Shown piece by piece: positions 42,678 through 54,394 of a stretch of DNA of 64,000 bases. This DNA is from Aquanectria penicillioides (Eukaryota > Ascomycota > Sordariomycetes > Hypocreales > Nectriaceae): the NCBI GenBank assembly GCA_003415625.1, contig PYIU01000009.1, forward strand, positions 248,001 through 312,000, given 5' to 3'. A model generated the notes under the pieces. That model did no database searches, had not been told where the DNA came from, and was given only the letters and a program-made list of their open reading frames with translations. The position numbers were made by a program, and so were the translations under genes. Position 1 is the first letter of the stretch; each line of letters begins with the position of its first letter.

Positions 42678-45180
42678 ATGGAGAGTGCAAGGCCCAACAC
42701 CAGGGCCGACTACCCCGATCCTTCGGCCGGGCTGCTCGAGTCTGTCCTTGCGTGCAACTGCTGCCGCCGGCGTAAGCTGCGCTGTTCTCGGGAGTTGCCA
42801 GTATGCCAGCAATGTCGCAAGACGGGTGAGTCATTCCGCAGCCCTGCCAAAGCGTGCAAGTAAGATTTGGCGACTCATAGAGGCACGCACAGGAAGCGAA
42901 TGCCAGTATAAGGGTGAAAAGAGCAAGCCCGGAATGAAATCCGGAGCTATTGAGAGCATCCATCGTCGCCTTGGTGATTTCATCCACTCAGCCCTTTCCT
43001 GGCAAACATCCCTGACTGACATCTAACAGATAATTTGGAAAGATGCATTGAAGAATTACAGTCACAATCACAATCTTCCCAACCACACCACTCTACAACC
43101 GCTTCATCAAATGGAACGGGTAACATCCTGGCTTTGCTTGCACAGGAACTAGAGCATCTGAATGACAAACGAAGCCATCATGTCATTGAACAGGAGCCCT
43201 CTCCTTCTCCTGTTGCATTTCATAGCCCGCTTGTCAAAGAGGCGTCGAGAAAACGAAGGCGCATATGCGAAGATTCCCTAGTCTCTTCACCTCATTTTGC
43301 TGGGACACCACCGTTACCGGCAAGTTCAGTGCTTGATGCGGTAATTGAGAATTATTTTAGTCACGTCCACCCGTGGATTCCAATGTTACAGAGAGCACGG
43401 TTTGATCAGAGACTTTCAGACCCAGAGGAAAGACCCAAGCCATCAGTAATCCTCCAAGCCATGGTTGTCGCCGCCACAAGATATGTCAACCCAGACCACG
43501 TCATGGACAGGCTTTGGTCTCACAAAGAGCGAGAGGCTGCGAGAAGCTGGGTAATTTCCACTGCGATGAGCTCTCTGGTCATCGAGAGCCTTCAGGCGCT
43601 GACGATAATTGCATTTAATGACGTATGTCATGCTCCTTCTGGCTACTAATTGCCCCATTGCTAATAAGATTCAGATTGGAAATGGAGAGGCCATGAAAGC
43701 ATGGTCCACTATTGGGTCTCTCACTCGTACAGTGGAATATCTGCAGCTGACAGTCGAAAAGGAGGAGCTGGATCGACCACCATTATCGAAGCCATTCGCC
43801 TCGTTGTCACCCCATGACGAATGCCCATGGATAGAAACAGAGGAACGGCGAAGAGTGTTTTGGAACATTTTTAACCTGGACAGGTTTTGTTCCATAACAA
43901 TGGGCTGGAACACAAGTTTGACATCAAACGATGTCCAACGACGTCTTCCCTGCGACATTAGCCTGTGGTGGCAGGATGAGCCTGTCGTCACGCCGTACTT
44001 CAATATTTGGGATAAATCTGCTGGCCGTATCGGAAACCCGATTGCCTTCTTACCGTCTCATTATGGATCTTCCGGTCAACACACAAGCCCCGAGGATGAC
44101 AAGAGCACACCCGCGGAAACGGGACTGTCGCCGACAGGCTCAGCTCCAGCGATAAACATGTCCACAGTCGGGGCATTTGCATATTCCGTTGAAGCTACTG
44201 AATCACTCAGCCAAGTCACCACGTATTTCCTGCAGCAGAAGGTCAACATGAGGGACCAAAGAGAGATTGGGAGCTGGCTTACCCGGTTCAAAGAGCTTGA
44301 TCTCCGTCTCATCCATTGGAAGATGTTTCTCCCCCAAAAGTGGAAAGCCGACATGGCCAGGCAGTCAATCCGGATGGACCCGAACCTGACACTGGCACAT
44401 ATCACGCACAATACTTCCATTATTCTCCTCCACCAACCCATCGCCTTCCCGCCGATCGACTGGTCGTTTAGCGCTCGTTTACCGAGCTCCTCTAGTGCAG
44501 AAACATGCCACGCCGCTGCGATTGAGGTCGCATCTATCACCAGAAACTACCTCAAGACCTCACCCTCTACCCTGCCAGTGGCGAACCAGTTTGCGTTTTG
44601 CGTCTTTATTTCTGCACGTCTGTTGTTGATCTATTGGAGATATTACAGTGCCTCCACACTGGCGCCCGAATTTACCTCCCTTTTGAGGAGCCTTGATGAA
44701 ATGTCAGGATTGTGGTCAGGATTTGTTGACTCGGAATCCTTGAATTTGGCGGGTAAATATGCCGAGCGCCTGCGAAGCTTACACGAAAAGAGCATCGGCA
44801 ACGAATTCTTCCGAATCAAACCATCTGGTTACACGACAGAAATTTCTCATCAGAGCTCATCGATATCAAGAATCGAGCCATCTCGACTGGCAGGAAGTCG
44901 TGGCCAGCATGCAAAGCACAATGAGAAGAGCAGAGATTTGAATATTGCACCTAACGGCGGCTTGTTGGGGACAGTTCCTGTGGCCACGGACACAAATTCT
45001 GAGATTTCAGACCTGGAATCTGGAACAAACGATCCGTACCGCCAAGGCGTGACGGGATCTGGTGATTTGAGCTCAATCTCTCAAATATTCCTTGACCGGA
45101 ATTTCATAGATGTGGATAGAATCATTAGCCTGGACGACGGAATGTTCGACGCTGGGTATGGGGGATCAGGCTGGTCTTGA
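42678..45180 (+). CDS. Zn2Cys6 transcription factor
   Basis: Intact regulator of 775 aa. Introns: 42826-42892, 42974-43029 and 43623-43674. The first acceptor is fixed by the zinc cluster: using the CAG at 42890-42892 gives CNCCRRRKLRCSRELPVCQQC then RKTGSEC, a perfect C-x2-C-x6-C-x6-C-x2-C-x6-C, whereas the earlier TAG would insert four residues. A glutamine/serine-rich linker follows, then the Fungal_trans domain (VIENYFSHVHPWIPMLQRARF, ERRRVFWNIFNLDRF). The C-terminus is acidic and Ser-rich, typical of activation regions. It lies between the DUF1593 gene and the dehydroquinase group and may regulate either; no binding site could be identified. Confidence 0.9.
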
Positions 45181-45333
45181 TTGGATTAAGGAGACAACAT
45201 GGTGATCATGATACATGGAGCGACGGGAAGTAGATTAGAGATAAATGCTTAATTTATGAGCCCATGTTCTATTCTGGAATATTTTAATCTGTAACTAATG
45301 AAGTAATGTGATAACTACCTCGAGATCATGCAG

Positions 45334-45915
45334 TTATTCTGAGCTGGCTGCGGGCCTCTCGGGGAACTTGTTGATGACATGCTCGATTGAGTAGCCATAT
45401 CCAGCTGCGCCGCAGCCAACCTAATTAAGAGTAAGCAAACAGAAACTCAGATAGAAATATTTGAGTGATTGACGTACAATAATTGCCTTTGCCTTGTCTG
45501 AAAAGTAGGAATGGTGTCGCCACTCTTCTCTAGCATGGATATTGGCAACGTGAAGCTCGATGAAGGGAATGTCCACGCCAAGGAGGGCATCACGGATGGC
45601 AACAGAAGTATGCGTAAAACCACCAGGATTTAGCACGATTCCATCTGTGCCATCGGTCCTCGCCTCTTGAATCTTGTCAACAATGGCGCCTTCCCAGTTG
45701 CTAGTACATGTTAGTAAACGGAGCTCCGGGTGTCATCATACTGTATCATACCTCTGGAAAAAGTCAACATTAGCATTTAGCTGCTCGCCTTGTTTCTTTC
45801 CGGCAGCTTCTACGTCTGTAAGAGTCTCGTATCCGTACAATTGGGGCTCACGGGTGCCCAAGAGGTTCAAGTTGGGTCCGTTGATGACCAAGACAGTCTT
45901 CTTCCCGTCACGCAT
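45334..45915 (-). CDS. Type II 3-dehydroquinate dehydratase (catabolic)
   Basis: Converts 3-dehydroquinate to 3-dehydroshikimate in cytosolic quinate catabolism (the QutE/QA-2 type), distinct from the AROM pentafunctional enzyme. 157 aa after introns 45701-45751 and 45421-45477, as expected for the dodecameric class. Motifs: [21 protein letters not shown] (active-site Asn, Arg and the lid Tyr), [15 protein letters not shown] [18 protein letters not shown], and [21 protein letters not shown] with the conserved His and Arg. The start is ATG 45915. It sits in a group with a Gfo/Idh oxidoreductase, an SDR and a carboxylate carrier; those are not the standard quinate genes, so the pathway may be an alternative one. 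Confidence 0.93.
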
Positions 45916-46661
45916 TTTGCTGTCTTTGGGCGGAGAGAAATTTGGGAGAAGTAAGTTGAGATGGAGTGCTAGGATTGCAAGCTAGTGAATTGAGGCGGTA
46001 GTAAATATCGTGAAGGCGATGTTGATGATTGGCTTCCGTGACAGGAATATTCACTTGAAATTATATCTCCCAAGATCTTGAATCCTCATCGGACCAGGGA
46101 TACTGGAGAATGACTCTTAGCGTACCCCACACCAGGCATGTGTCCAGCTTCTCCGCTCCATGTCCACCACCTTTGCTCCAATGTGGGTTGGTGCCGCTGT
46201 TGGGGGCAAGCCACTTCGCAGTTTCGTCTGTCCGAGACTTAGTCCGAGGGCCCAAGATGATGAATCAGGTTCAGACGAGAAAGTCCGAAGAGCGGACGCT
46301 TGAAAGCCCCCAACCCCAAGTGCTCGAGTCATTTACTTTCGCGCGGTCATGTGTTCTTGTGAAAAGATGGAGATGCGGGATGCGGGGTGGGGATGAGCTG
46401 TTGATTATCCGACGCGGGGAAGCTGTGAGAATCTGCACATGTGAGGACATGTAAATTAAAGTTGAGAGTTGTGCCGGTGTCTTGGAGCTTCACAAATCAT
46501 CGCAGTTTAGCTTCATCAAGACCATCCTGGCCATCTGTCCTCTCCAAACTCTGAGAATCATTATTGGGTTTCTTTGATTCCATCAAAAGGCCAATATTTT
46601 CTGCATCACACTCACAATTGACCAAAACCAAACTCAGTTACCCCTCCAGGACGCTTCAGCA
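45916..46661. other. Bidirectional promoter, dehydroquinase and Gfo/Idh gene
   Basis: 746 bp between divergent starts. It contains two TCCGAG words 12 bp apart (46231-46236 and 46243-46248). Short frames (46061-46454) have no motif. No quinate-activator type GGATAA-N4-TTATCC site was seen. Confidence 0.5.
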
Positions 46662-47828
46662 ATGGTTGCTCAACCTATCGTCCACAATGTGGGCATCATC
46701 ATGAACGGCGTCACCGGTCGCATGGGAACCAACCAGCATCTCATCCGATCCATCTGCGCCATCCGAAAGGAAGGCGGTGTTAAGCTCCCTGATGGAGAGA
46801 TCATCATGCCCGACCCCATCCTCGTCGGGCGAAACCCGCTCAAGCTCCGAGAGCTTTGCGAAGCCCATGGAATCTCCAAGTCCTCGACCGACTTAGATGC
46901 CTGCCTCGACGACCCCTATAACACCATCTACTTCGATGCTCAGACGACCGGCCGTCGCGCGGATGCTGTCAAGAAGGCAATTGCCAAGGGAAAGCACGTC
47001 TACTGCGAAAAGCCCACGGCTGTCTCGTCCGAGCAAGCATACGATTTGTACAAGACCGCCGTGGCCGCAGGCGTCAAGAATGGTGTTGTGCAAGACAAGC
47101 TTTGGCTTCCCGGCCTGGTCAAGCTTCGCACTCTCATCGAAAGCGGCTTCTTTGGGGAGATCCTCTCAGTGCGGGGTGAGTTTGGCTACTGGGTCTTTGA
47201 TGGCAAGGGCCCTGTCACGCCTCAACGCCCAAGCTGGAACTACCGCAAGGAGGATGACGGCGGCATTATCAGCGACATGCTGTGCCACTGGCAATACGTC
47301 ATCCAGAACCTCTTTGGAGACATTCAATCGTTGACTTGCAAGGGTGCTACCCACGTCAAGGAGCGCGTCGATGAGCAGGGCAAGACATACAAGTGCACTG
47401 CGGACGACTCCGCCTACGCTACGTTCGAGCTCGACAATGGCGTTGTCGTTCACTTCAACTCTTCGTGGACAGTTCGAGTTCGCCGCGACGATCTCTTGAC
47501 CATCCAGGTCGACGGAACCAAGGGCAGCGCCGTTGCTGGCCTTCGGGACTGTGTTGCTCAGCACGAGAGCCAGACTCCTCGACCCACATGGAATCCCGAC
47601 GTGGATTCTCCCATCAAGTACTCAGAAGGATGGAGCCGAGTGCCAGACTATCAGGCCTTTGATAATGCATTCAAGGTGCAGTGGGAGATGTTCCTTCGTC
47701 ACGTGGTGAAGGATGAGCCATGGAAGCACAGCTTGCTGGAGGGTGCCAAGGGTGTGCAACTCACCGAGCTTGGTATTCAGAGCTGGGAGAAGAGAGCCTG
47801 GGTGGATGTGCCAAAGCTGGGGGAGTAA
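46662..47828 (+). CDS. Gfo/Idh/MocA-family oxidoreductase
   Basis: Intronless 388-aa NAD(P)-dependent oxidoreductase. The N-terminal Rossmann part starts GIIMNGVTGRMGTNQHLIRS. The EKP motif characteristic of the family is in GKHVYCEKPTA, followed by the C-terminal alpha/beta domain with GGIISDMLCHWQYVIQNLFG (the D-x3-H type catalytic pair) and YATFELDNGVVVHFNSSW. Members oxidise or reduce sugars, inositols and related polyols. With a KduD-like SDR, a dehydroquinase and a carboxylate carrier nearby, a sugar-acid or cyclic-polyol substrate is plausible but unproven. Intact; start context CAGCAATGGT. Confidence 0.9.
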   Translation: MVAQPIVHNVGIIMNGVTGRMGTNQHLIRSICAIRKEGGVKLPDGEIIMPDPILVGRNPLKLRELCEAHGISKSSTDLDACLDDPYNTIYFDAQTTGRRADAVKKAIAKGKHVYCEKPTAVSSEQAYDLYKTAVAAGVKNGVVQDKLWLPGLVKLRTLIESGFFGEILSVRGEFGYWVFDGKGPVTPQRPSWNYRKEDDGGIISDMLCHWQYVIQNLFGDIQSLTCKGATHVKERVDEQGKTYKCTADDSAYATFELDNGVVVHFNSSWTVRVRRDDLLTIQVDGTKGSAVAGLRDCVAQHESQTPRPTWNPDVDSPIKYSEGWSRVPDYQAFDNAFKVQWEMFLRHVVKDEPWKHSLLEGAKGVQLTELGIQSWEKRAWVDVPKLGE

Positions 47829-48189
47829 TATATTGATAGACTTTATAAAACTTAAATTCCTTATTACCTCTTACTGTTTATTCTCCATTACCTGCTGTTT
47901 GAATGAAAATAACAAGCGTGTTTAAAAGATTCAGTCACTGACGGTATGTATTCCGGATTCCGAGAAGCCCCGAGCCCGGTTCCGGCATGACGATAAATGT
48001 TGAAATTGACAGTGGACGAAAAAAGAAAAGGAATCAATGATTAGTGTTCATCCATCAATTAATTCGATTGACTTGTTTCATTTCACAGAAGCTTGTAGTT
48101 CGGACCTTGACTCATTCAAATCATCATGCTTGAGCTGCGGACTTTTTGTCTATTATTCTATGCATAGCTAGTCTTCATTATTCAACACT
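47829..48189. other. Intergenic, convergent 3' flanks
   Basis: 361 bp of AT-leaning sequence between the 3' ends of the Gfo/Idh and SDR genes. Nothing recognised. Confidence 0.5.
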
Positions 48190-49100
48190 TTATCGTCCCA
48201 TGTGGCCACCATCTACAACAAGAACCTCTCCAGTTACATATTGACTAGCGTTGCTACATAAGAACACCGTGGGCCCGGCAAAGTCTGCTGGTGCACCCCA
48301 TCGACCTGCTGGGCAACGGCCGATTCGAGCGGCGTACTGCTGGGGATCCGATCGAAGGTCGGTATTACTGTGAAAGATTTGATTAGCATTCTATCAGTTC
48401 CAACTTTTACTGGACTCAGTACATACATATCAGTGGCGATTGAGCCAGGCGCGATCGCGTTTACTTGAATGTTGTACTTTGCCCACTCATTGCTGAGAGC
48501 CTTTGTAAGCTGCGACACGGCTCCCTTGGATGCTGCGTAGGAGGCCACAATCTCTCCACCAATAAAGCTGTTGAGCGAGGCGACGTTGACAATCTTGCCT
48601 GATCTTCGGGGAATCATGTGTCGACCGGCGGACTGGCAGATGAAGAAAAGAGCCTTCAAGTTGACGTCGACGACCTGGTTTTATGAGCTCTTGGGGATCA
48701 ATAGCAGAGGCACACAAAAACGTACACTATCCCACTCCTCTTCTGATACAGAAATGGTTTCTTTTCTCTTCAGTAGTCCACCACAGTTAATCAGAATATC
48801 GATGCGCTCATCCATGACGTCCAAAGCCTTCTGAAAGACAGCCTTTGAATCCTCCATGTTGGTAAGGTCGCAGTGGACAATTTCGGCTCGGATGCCCTTG
48901 GCGCGAATGGCGTCAGCGGTGGCTGTGTTGGTGACATCGCGCTGCGCAATGCAAATGGAAGCCCCAGCATCGGCCAAGGCATGCGCCATTGCAGCGCCAA
49001 TACCTCGAGATCCTCCTGTGACGAGGGCATTCTTGCCCTTGAGGGAGAAGAGCTCGAGGGCGGGAACCTCAGGGGTGTGGGCAGCAGCTAGGGTAGTCAT
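48190..49100 (-). CDS. KduD-like short-chain dehydrogenase
   Basis: SDR of 266 aa, introns 48675-48725 and 48368-48426, resembling 2-deoxy-D-gluconate / 5-keto-uronate dehydrogenases (KduD group). The cofactor motif is ALVTGGSRGIGAAMA, then LINCGG, catalytic Ser in VNVASLNSF, Tyr-x3-Lys in SYAASKGAV, NAIAPGSIATDINTDLRSD across the last splice, and the usual C-terminal TGEVLVVDGGHMGR. Complete and in frame. Transcribed away from the JEN-type carrier with a 743-bp shared promoter. Likely acts on a keto-sugar acid or related polyol intermediate. Confidence 0.9.
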
Positions 49101-49843
49101 GGTGGGTGTGCAATTGAGTTCTTGGTGATGTTGACTATCAATCTAATGAGTTAATAAAACAAGAATCTTTGATGACGCGGTAATAAATAGAAAGGTTCGG
49201 GCCCAAAAGTGGGAAGCAGCCTCACATAAAACACGTCCAGTCTGCGGGGTGCTTTGGGGAACGTTGGAGCTACAGACTGCCAGTCAAGTGCAATCGGAGG
49301 TAGTCAACCGATGAATTGGTCGTCATGCTCATGAAGTCTTGCTTCTTACGGCTTAGCTGTCGAATTAGACTTGCCGGGGCGGAGTTGGGGGTGGGGTAGA
49401 CATTGGTGATAGTCTCATGCCGCCTCATGATCCAGTCGGCCTATTTCGTCCGAGGGACATGGCCCGACACGCCGCACGCCAGCTTTGATGTTTTAGACAC
49501 GACTCAAAGAGCTAATCTGGATTCAGATTAAGGTCTGCGTACTACGGTGCCCCAATAGTTCACGGCTAGCCTCATTTTACCCCGCGATCCTGGGGGCTGC
49601 CCCTGGTTTTTGGGTCCTATGGGCTGATCAGTCTGGGCGTGGGCGGTTGCTGGATGCTCTTAGCTGGTAATCACCATCACGCAGCCAAGACTTGCTTACC
49701 AGGTTGAGTGTTTGCTCTATTGAAAGGCGAGGTATTTGAAGTAGGACTATTTTCCACCTTGCTAGGTTGTAAAGCATCTCTCCAACAGGCCTGGAATATC
49801 GCCAGCATCTATCAAGACGAGAAGCTGAAAAGAACAGCTCAAA
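49101..49843. other. Bidirectional promoter, SDR 3 and JEN-type carrier
   Basis: 743 bp between divergent starts; contains a TCCGAGGG word at 49449-49456 that also occurs at 46243-46250 in the other promoter of this group. No gene recognised. Confidence 0.5.
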
Positions 49844-51420
49844 ATGATCGCCTCGGTGGTCGACTCACAGCCAACAATGACGGCCGCTCAGTACTTGGGA
49901 TCTCGCTTCTCAACTTTGAAGCCTCCCATGGACAAGGTCGTCAACCCGATCACCGCAATGCGAATGCTGAATAGAGAGCAATGGGCATTCTTCATGGTAT
50001 GTTTTGGTATTCTTCGTTGAAAGCAATACCCTCCCCTGATTGATCTTCTTCACAGTGCGCCTGGTTCGCCTGGGTGATTGACGCCTTCGATTTCTTTACC
50101 GTCAGCTTGACCGTTACACCGCTCGCCAAAGAGTTCAACAAGAAGAACTCTGACATCACATGGGGAATCACGCTGGTGCTCATGTTTCGATCGGTCGGCT
50201 CCATCATCTTCGGAATCTGGTCTGACAGATTCGGCCGCAAGTGGCCCTTTATCTTCAACAACATCCTGTTCATCGCGCTTGAGCTCGGTACCGGATTTTG
50301 CAACACATATGGCGAGTTCCTTGCTTGCCGAGCTCTCTTTGGCATTGCCATGGGAGGTCTCTATGGAAACGCCGTGGCCACTGCGCTTGAGGACTGCCCG
50401 GAGCAAGCTCGAGGTGTCATGTCCGGCTTCTTCCAGGCGGGCTACCCAGTTGGATACCTTTTGACAACCGCATTTGCTCGCGCCTTGGTCGGTACAACCA
50501 GTCACGGCTGGCGCCCGCTGTTCTGGTTTAGCGCTTGCCCACCCGTCTTCCTCATTCTCTGGAGATATTGGCTTCCAGAGACCCAGGCCTATCGAGAGCG
50601 AGAAATTCTACGACAGTCAACCTCCACAAACAGAACCGGATTTATCCAGCAAGCTGGAGTTGCCTTGCGGGAGCATTGGGTCACTCTCGTTTACATGGTT
50701 TTGCTGATGGCCGGATTCAACTTCATGGTGAGTCCAGATGGACAAAAAAAAAAAGACTCACAACAAGCTAACTAACTCACCCTTCAGGCGCACGGTGCTC
50801 AAGACTTTTACCCTACCATGCTTCTCAACCAGTTCGAATTTACCGCCAACGAGATGACCATCACACAAGTCATTGCTAATTTTGGCGCCATCTCCGGAGC
50901 AGTTTGCGTCGGTTACCTGTCCGAGATCTTTGGACGTCGTCTGACAATCATGGCTTCTTGCGTTTGCGCAGGGGCTTTGATCTACCCTTATACGTACGTC
51001 ACTACTACAGCAGTTGCAGCAAGCGCCTTCTTCCTTCAGTTCTTCGTGCAGGGTGCATTTGGCGTCATTCCCACTCACCTGATGGAGCTATCACCGGGTC
51101 CCATTCGAACCTTTGTTGTGGGAACTGCCTACCAACTTGGCAACCTCGCATCCAGTCCCGCAGCCACTATTCAGTCCACCATTGGAGAGAGCTACTTCCC
51201 ACTGAAGCCCACAGCTGCTGGAGTGAAGCGCTACAACTATGCGATCGTTATCTGTGCATTTCTTGGCGCTTGCACGGCGCTGGTCTTCATTGTTACATTC
51301 CTCGGACCAGAGAAAAAGGGCAAGCAGTTTGGGCTCAGCGAAGAAAATGATGAGTACGGAATTTCGTCTAAGGATCCTGAACACATCATGGGAGGATCTG
51401 AGCACAAAGAGATGGCTTAG
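49844..51420 (+). CDS. JEN-type carboxylate:proton symporter (MFS)
   Basis: Plasma-membrane MFS carrier of 485 aa, sialate/JEN branch, expected to import monocarboxylates or dicarboxylates with protons. The start at ATG 49844 adds a 51-residue polar N-terminus by splicing intron 49997-50055; a second intron is 50728-50787. Signatures: AWVIDAFDFFTVSLTVTPLA, FGIWSDRFGRKWPFI, RALFGIAMGGLYGNA and FVQGAFGVIPTHLMELSP. The JEN selectivity motif, rebuilt over intron 2, reads NFMAHGAQDFYPT, so the usual S/T positions of N-x2-(S/T)-H-x-(S/T)-Q-D-x3-T are Ala. Probably imports the substrate of the neighbouring enzymes. C-terminus is polar and cytosolic. Confidence 0.9.
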
Positions 51421-52012
51421 ATAGTAGCAGATTAAAACCTGAGTAGCTCTAGTCTACTGAAGATTTGTTTTTACAGAATTCCACAGCGGCTGAACCTGAC
51501 ATTCTGGCATTAAGAATTATATTTTCTTCTAGGCCCGCAATGCTTTTCTTGCAATGTTTTCGTAACAGAGTGATGCACCAGAGAAGCCACAAGTATTGGG
51601 ATTTATGATAGAATAGCATAGCTTAAGGTCCATGTAGCTGAAGGGCAGCCTAATATCGGATACATTCAAAGTAATAGAAACTCGCGAAACATGGCAATAA
51701 ATTATAATACGCAGAGTGGCGTTGAACAACGACTCTTCCTGTAGGGTAAACATAGTCCAGGTCTCGCGATCCGCCACGCTTCTCCGCACCGCCACATGTT
51801 TAGTCACAAGCCGGCTATGACCCCGCTCCTCCCAGAGCTCGGCTTGAACAACCGAGGGTGTAGACTAATTGTTGTTTATTGAGAAGGTATTCATCATTAC
51901 TTAGGTACAATTTCACACTTTGGCAACAGTTGGCTGTCCTGGATTGTTTACGTCTACAGCATTGGAGCAGACCCTCGGTGGAGATTGATGCAGCGGCGTC
52001 CTCATCACCACA
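51421..52012. other. Intergenic
   Basis: 592 bp with the carrier's 3' flank and the thioesterase promoter. Minus-strand frames (51529-51807, 51815-52132) have no motif. Confidence 0.5.
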
Positions 52013-52681
52013 ATGTCTCAGTACAGCGACTACAACTGGGATCGATACCTGGAATTTGTTACCAACGTCCCCGCGCCCCAAGAGGACATCGATTACTTCC
52101 TCTCGATACCATGGGCTTGTGAGTACCTCCAAGCGTCCGGTCCGTTCAAGGCGATCCCATTCCTAGCCCGGTACTCGCTGAAGGACACATCAAACGGCTT
52201 CTTCAGCAACGTGATCAAATCCAGGAAAACCATACCCCATTTGCTTGCCCTGATGCCAAAAGATTGCCAGGATTTGAAATATTTTGACTCAAAAAATCAT
52301 GAAACCGGCGCGAAAATGAGTCGAGATTCCTCTCAGCCAGATTATCTTCTTTTTGTCTCTCTGGGCCCGGACCTCAGCGGTTTCAAGAATACAACCCACG
52401 GCGGTGTTCTTGCCTGCCTCTTCGACGAAGCATTGGGTGCATGCGTCGAAGGAATACGGCAGTCGGTTTCGAACGACAGGGCGGCGCTTTTGACGGCATA
52501 CCTAAACGTATCCTACCGTGCACCGGTGCCAACCAACACTATCGCGATGATCGAGGTGCAGCTCAAGAAGAGGGAAGGAAGGAAGTGGTTTTTGGAAGGA
52601 AAATTACGTACCGAGGACAATGTGGTGCGTGCCGAAGTAAAAGGCCTCTGGATCAGTCAGAGACAAACCGCCTCCCTCTAA
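52013..52681 (+). CDS. Hotdog-fold acyl-CoA thioesterase-like protein
   Basis: Intronless 222-aa protein of the PaaI/4HBT hotdog family, which hydrolyses acyl-CoA thioesters. The core motif is THGGVLACLFDEALG (H-G-G-x5-D-E), with the central helix and conserved Asp/Glu; the following strands LTAYLNVSYRAPVPTNT and WFLEGKLRTEDN..RAEVKGLWI complete the fold. The N-terminal 90 residues are longer than in bacterial PaaI and are common in fungal members. No targeting signal evident. Substrate unknown. Confidence 0.87.
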   Translation: MSQYSDYNWDRYLEFVTNVPAPQEDIDYFLSIPWACEYLQASGPFKAIPFLARYSLKDTSNGFFSNVIKSRKTIPHLLALMPKDCQDLKYFDSKNHETGAKMSRDSSQPDYLLFVSLGPDLSGFKNTTHGGVLACLFDEALGACVEGIRQSVSNDRAALLTAYLNVSYRAPVPTNTIAMIEVQLKKREGRKWFLEGKLRTEDNVVRAEVKGLWISQRQTASL

Positions 52682-54394
52682 GCGGATGGAGTGTTTCAAC
52701 GCCATGCAGCGATGGTCTGAGCCGAGTTGTTGAAAGGATCGACGCTGTAGACCTCCACGTCTGGGGTGACAATTGGGTTTGTCGGGTCAATACGAAGCGG
52801 TGTGTTGAGCCAAAACTGTCATAATTTTCTTGCAGCCGGGGTCCAACGATTCTGGTAGCCTCCTTGTTCGTCAATAACGACACCTGGCGTGGACATGGTG
52901 AATATGTTTCCTGAGAACTAGCAGGTTGGAGGCTGAGTGAAAGAAGTCCCACATGTTGATCTTACAACCTTGTCTGACCACAACAATTTACCGCTTTCTG
53001 CCTTCAAGACAAGGGACGACCAACACTGAATGAAGCATCGCTAATTTTCTGACATCTCGCACTAGCTATTTTTGAGCGTGGCGCGGGCGTAGAAGGCGGC
53101 ATCGTTGGCCGCCCTTCAGCAGGGCGGGTTTTGCCACGTCACGAGGACTCCAGAACAAGGCAACTGTTGAACTGCATGCAGATGCCATAATGATATGCAA
53201 ATACATGGGTGAGGATGCAAGGAAAGTGTGTCTAGGATTTCGCAATATGGTGACGGCTTCTGTGACATTGCCTTGCGATGACGGGTCCGGGGTGACACTG
53301 AACTGAGGTAAATGGATTCTATGGTGGTGTTCACGATATCCGAAAGCTTGCAGCGGACTTCCCAGGGGCAATGCAGGGTCACATTATGCAAGATGAAGCT
53401 ACCACAGCCTGACTAAAAAACCCAACCACACCACGTGTAGTAATGACTTCCTAGATGTATGTTGGTCGAGTGTGCACTTTCGGCCCCCAACGCCAAGAAC
53501 ACTGAAACCTTGCTGGCAGAATTGTCTGAACGAGAAACTTTGCTATGAATACACCCAAGAGCGACTTACTGAAAGATAGACGGGCAATTAAAAATGGATG
53601 CAATAATATAATAGTTTTCGTTCCATGGTCGTGAGCTTTTGGCATCATTTGTGGTCCTCATGAGACATCATTTATCTGAACCGTGGGGAACTAATTTGTA
53701 CTAAGGCAACAAGCGTACGGGTAGGGCCATTGGCCTGTTTTAAATAAATTGTCTGCCCATACATTCAGAAAGGCGGTGCAACCGTGATGCCACCTTACAC
53801 CAGGTATGCAAAGAGAATTTGAAGGCGCTTAAGGCTGATGCTGGCCTTTGGTTCTTGACCCAACTCAAAAAGATTGGTCGAAAGTTGACCCAAAGATCCG
53901 GAAACACCTCTGATAGGTTAGATATATGGGCCTTGAAACCTTTAGCGCTGGTAGAAGCTGGGTGTTGGTTGTAGGCTGGATCATGGCCATGCTTGCAGCG
54001 ACCTCAAGGTTAAGTCGAATCAATTACAATCGCTTAGCCTGAAAATGGGGCACAGCACCATTTGCGCGTATCTGCCTTGCCTGTGTGCCTTCATGGCGCT
54101 TAACGCGCATGATGCAAGTCGTTCCTCCAGGATGATACGTGTAATGATTCAAGCAACTGTCAACTGACAATGAGTTGCCAAGCAGGTCGGAATGAGATAA
54201 ACAGAGAACGAGGCATTTTCATCGAGACATATATTGAGGTTCTGCCACTAGGTTATTACAAGTATCAAGCCTCTGATCCATTGATTCATTTGTTGTGGTC
54301 TGACAGCAATCTTCGCCCTTTCTTTTCTATTCTTTCCTTTTTTCTTATTTCCTTTTTCATTCATTCCGTTCTCTTTTTTTTTTCTAAATCATTC
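52682..54394. other. Intergenic, 1.7 kb without recognisable gene
   Basis: Several short frames on both strands lack motifs. A pyrimidine-rich stretch at 54318-54386 (runs of T and C) lies just before the start of the secreted-protein gene and is its likely leader/promoter. Confidence 0.5.

Noticed and set aside
45916..46661. Quinate activator-type site near the dehydroquinase
   Set aside because: Only a single TTATCC half-like word was found, without the paired GGATAA at the right spacing.
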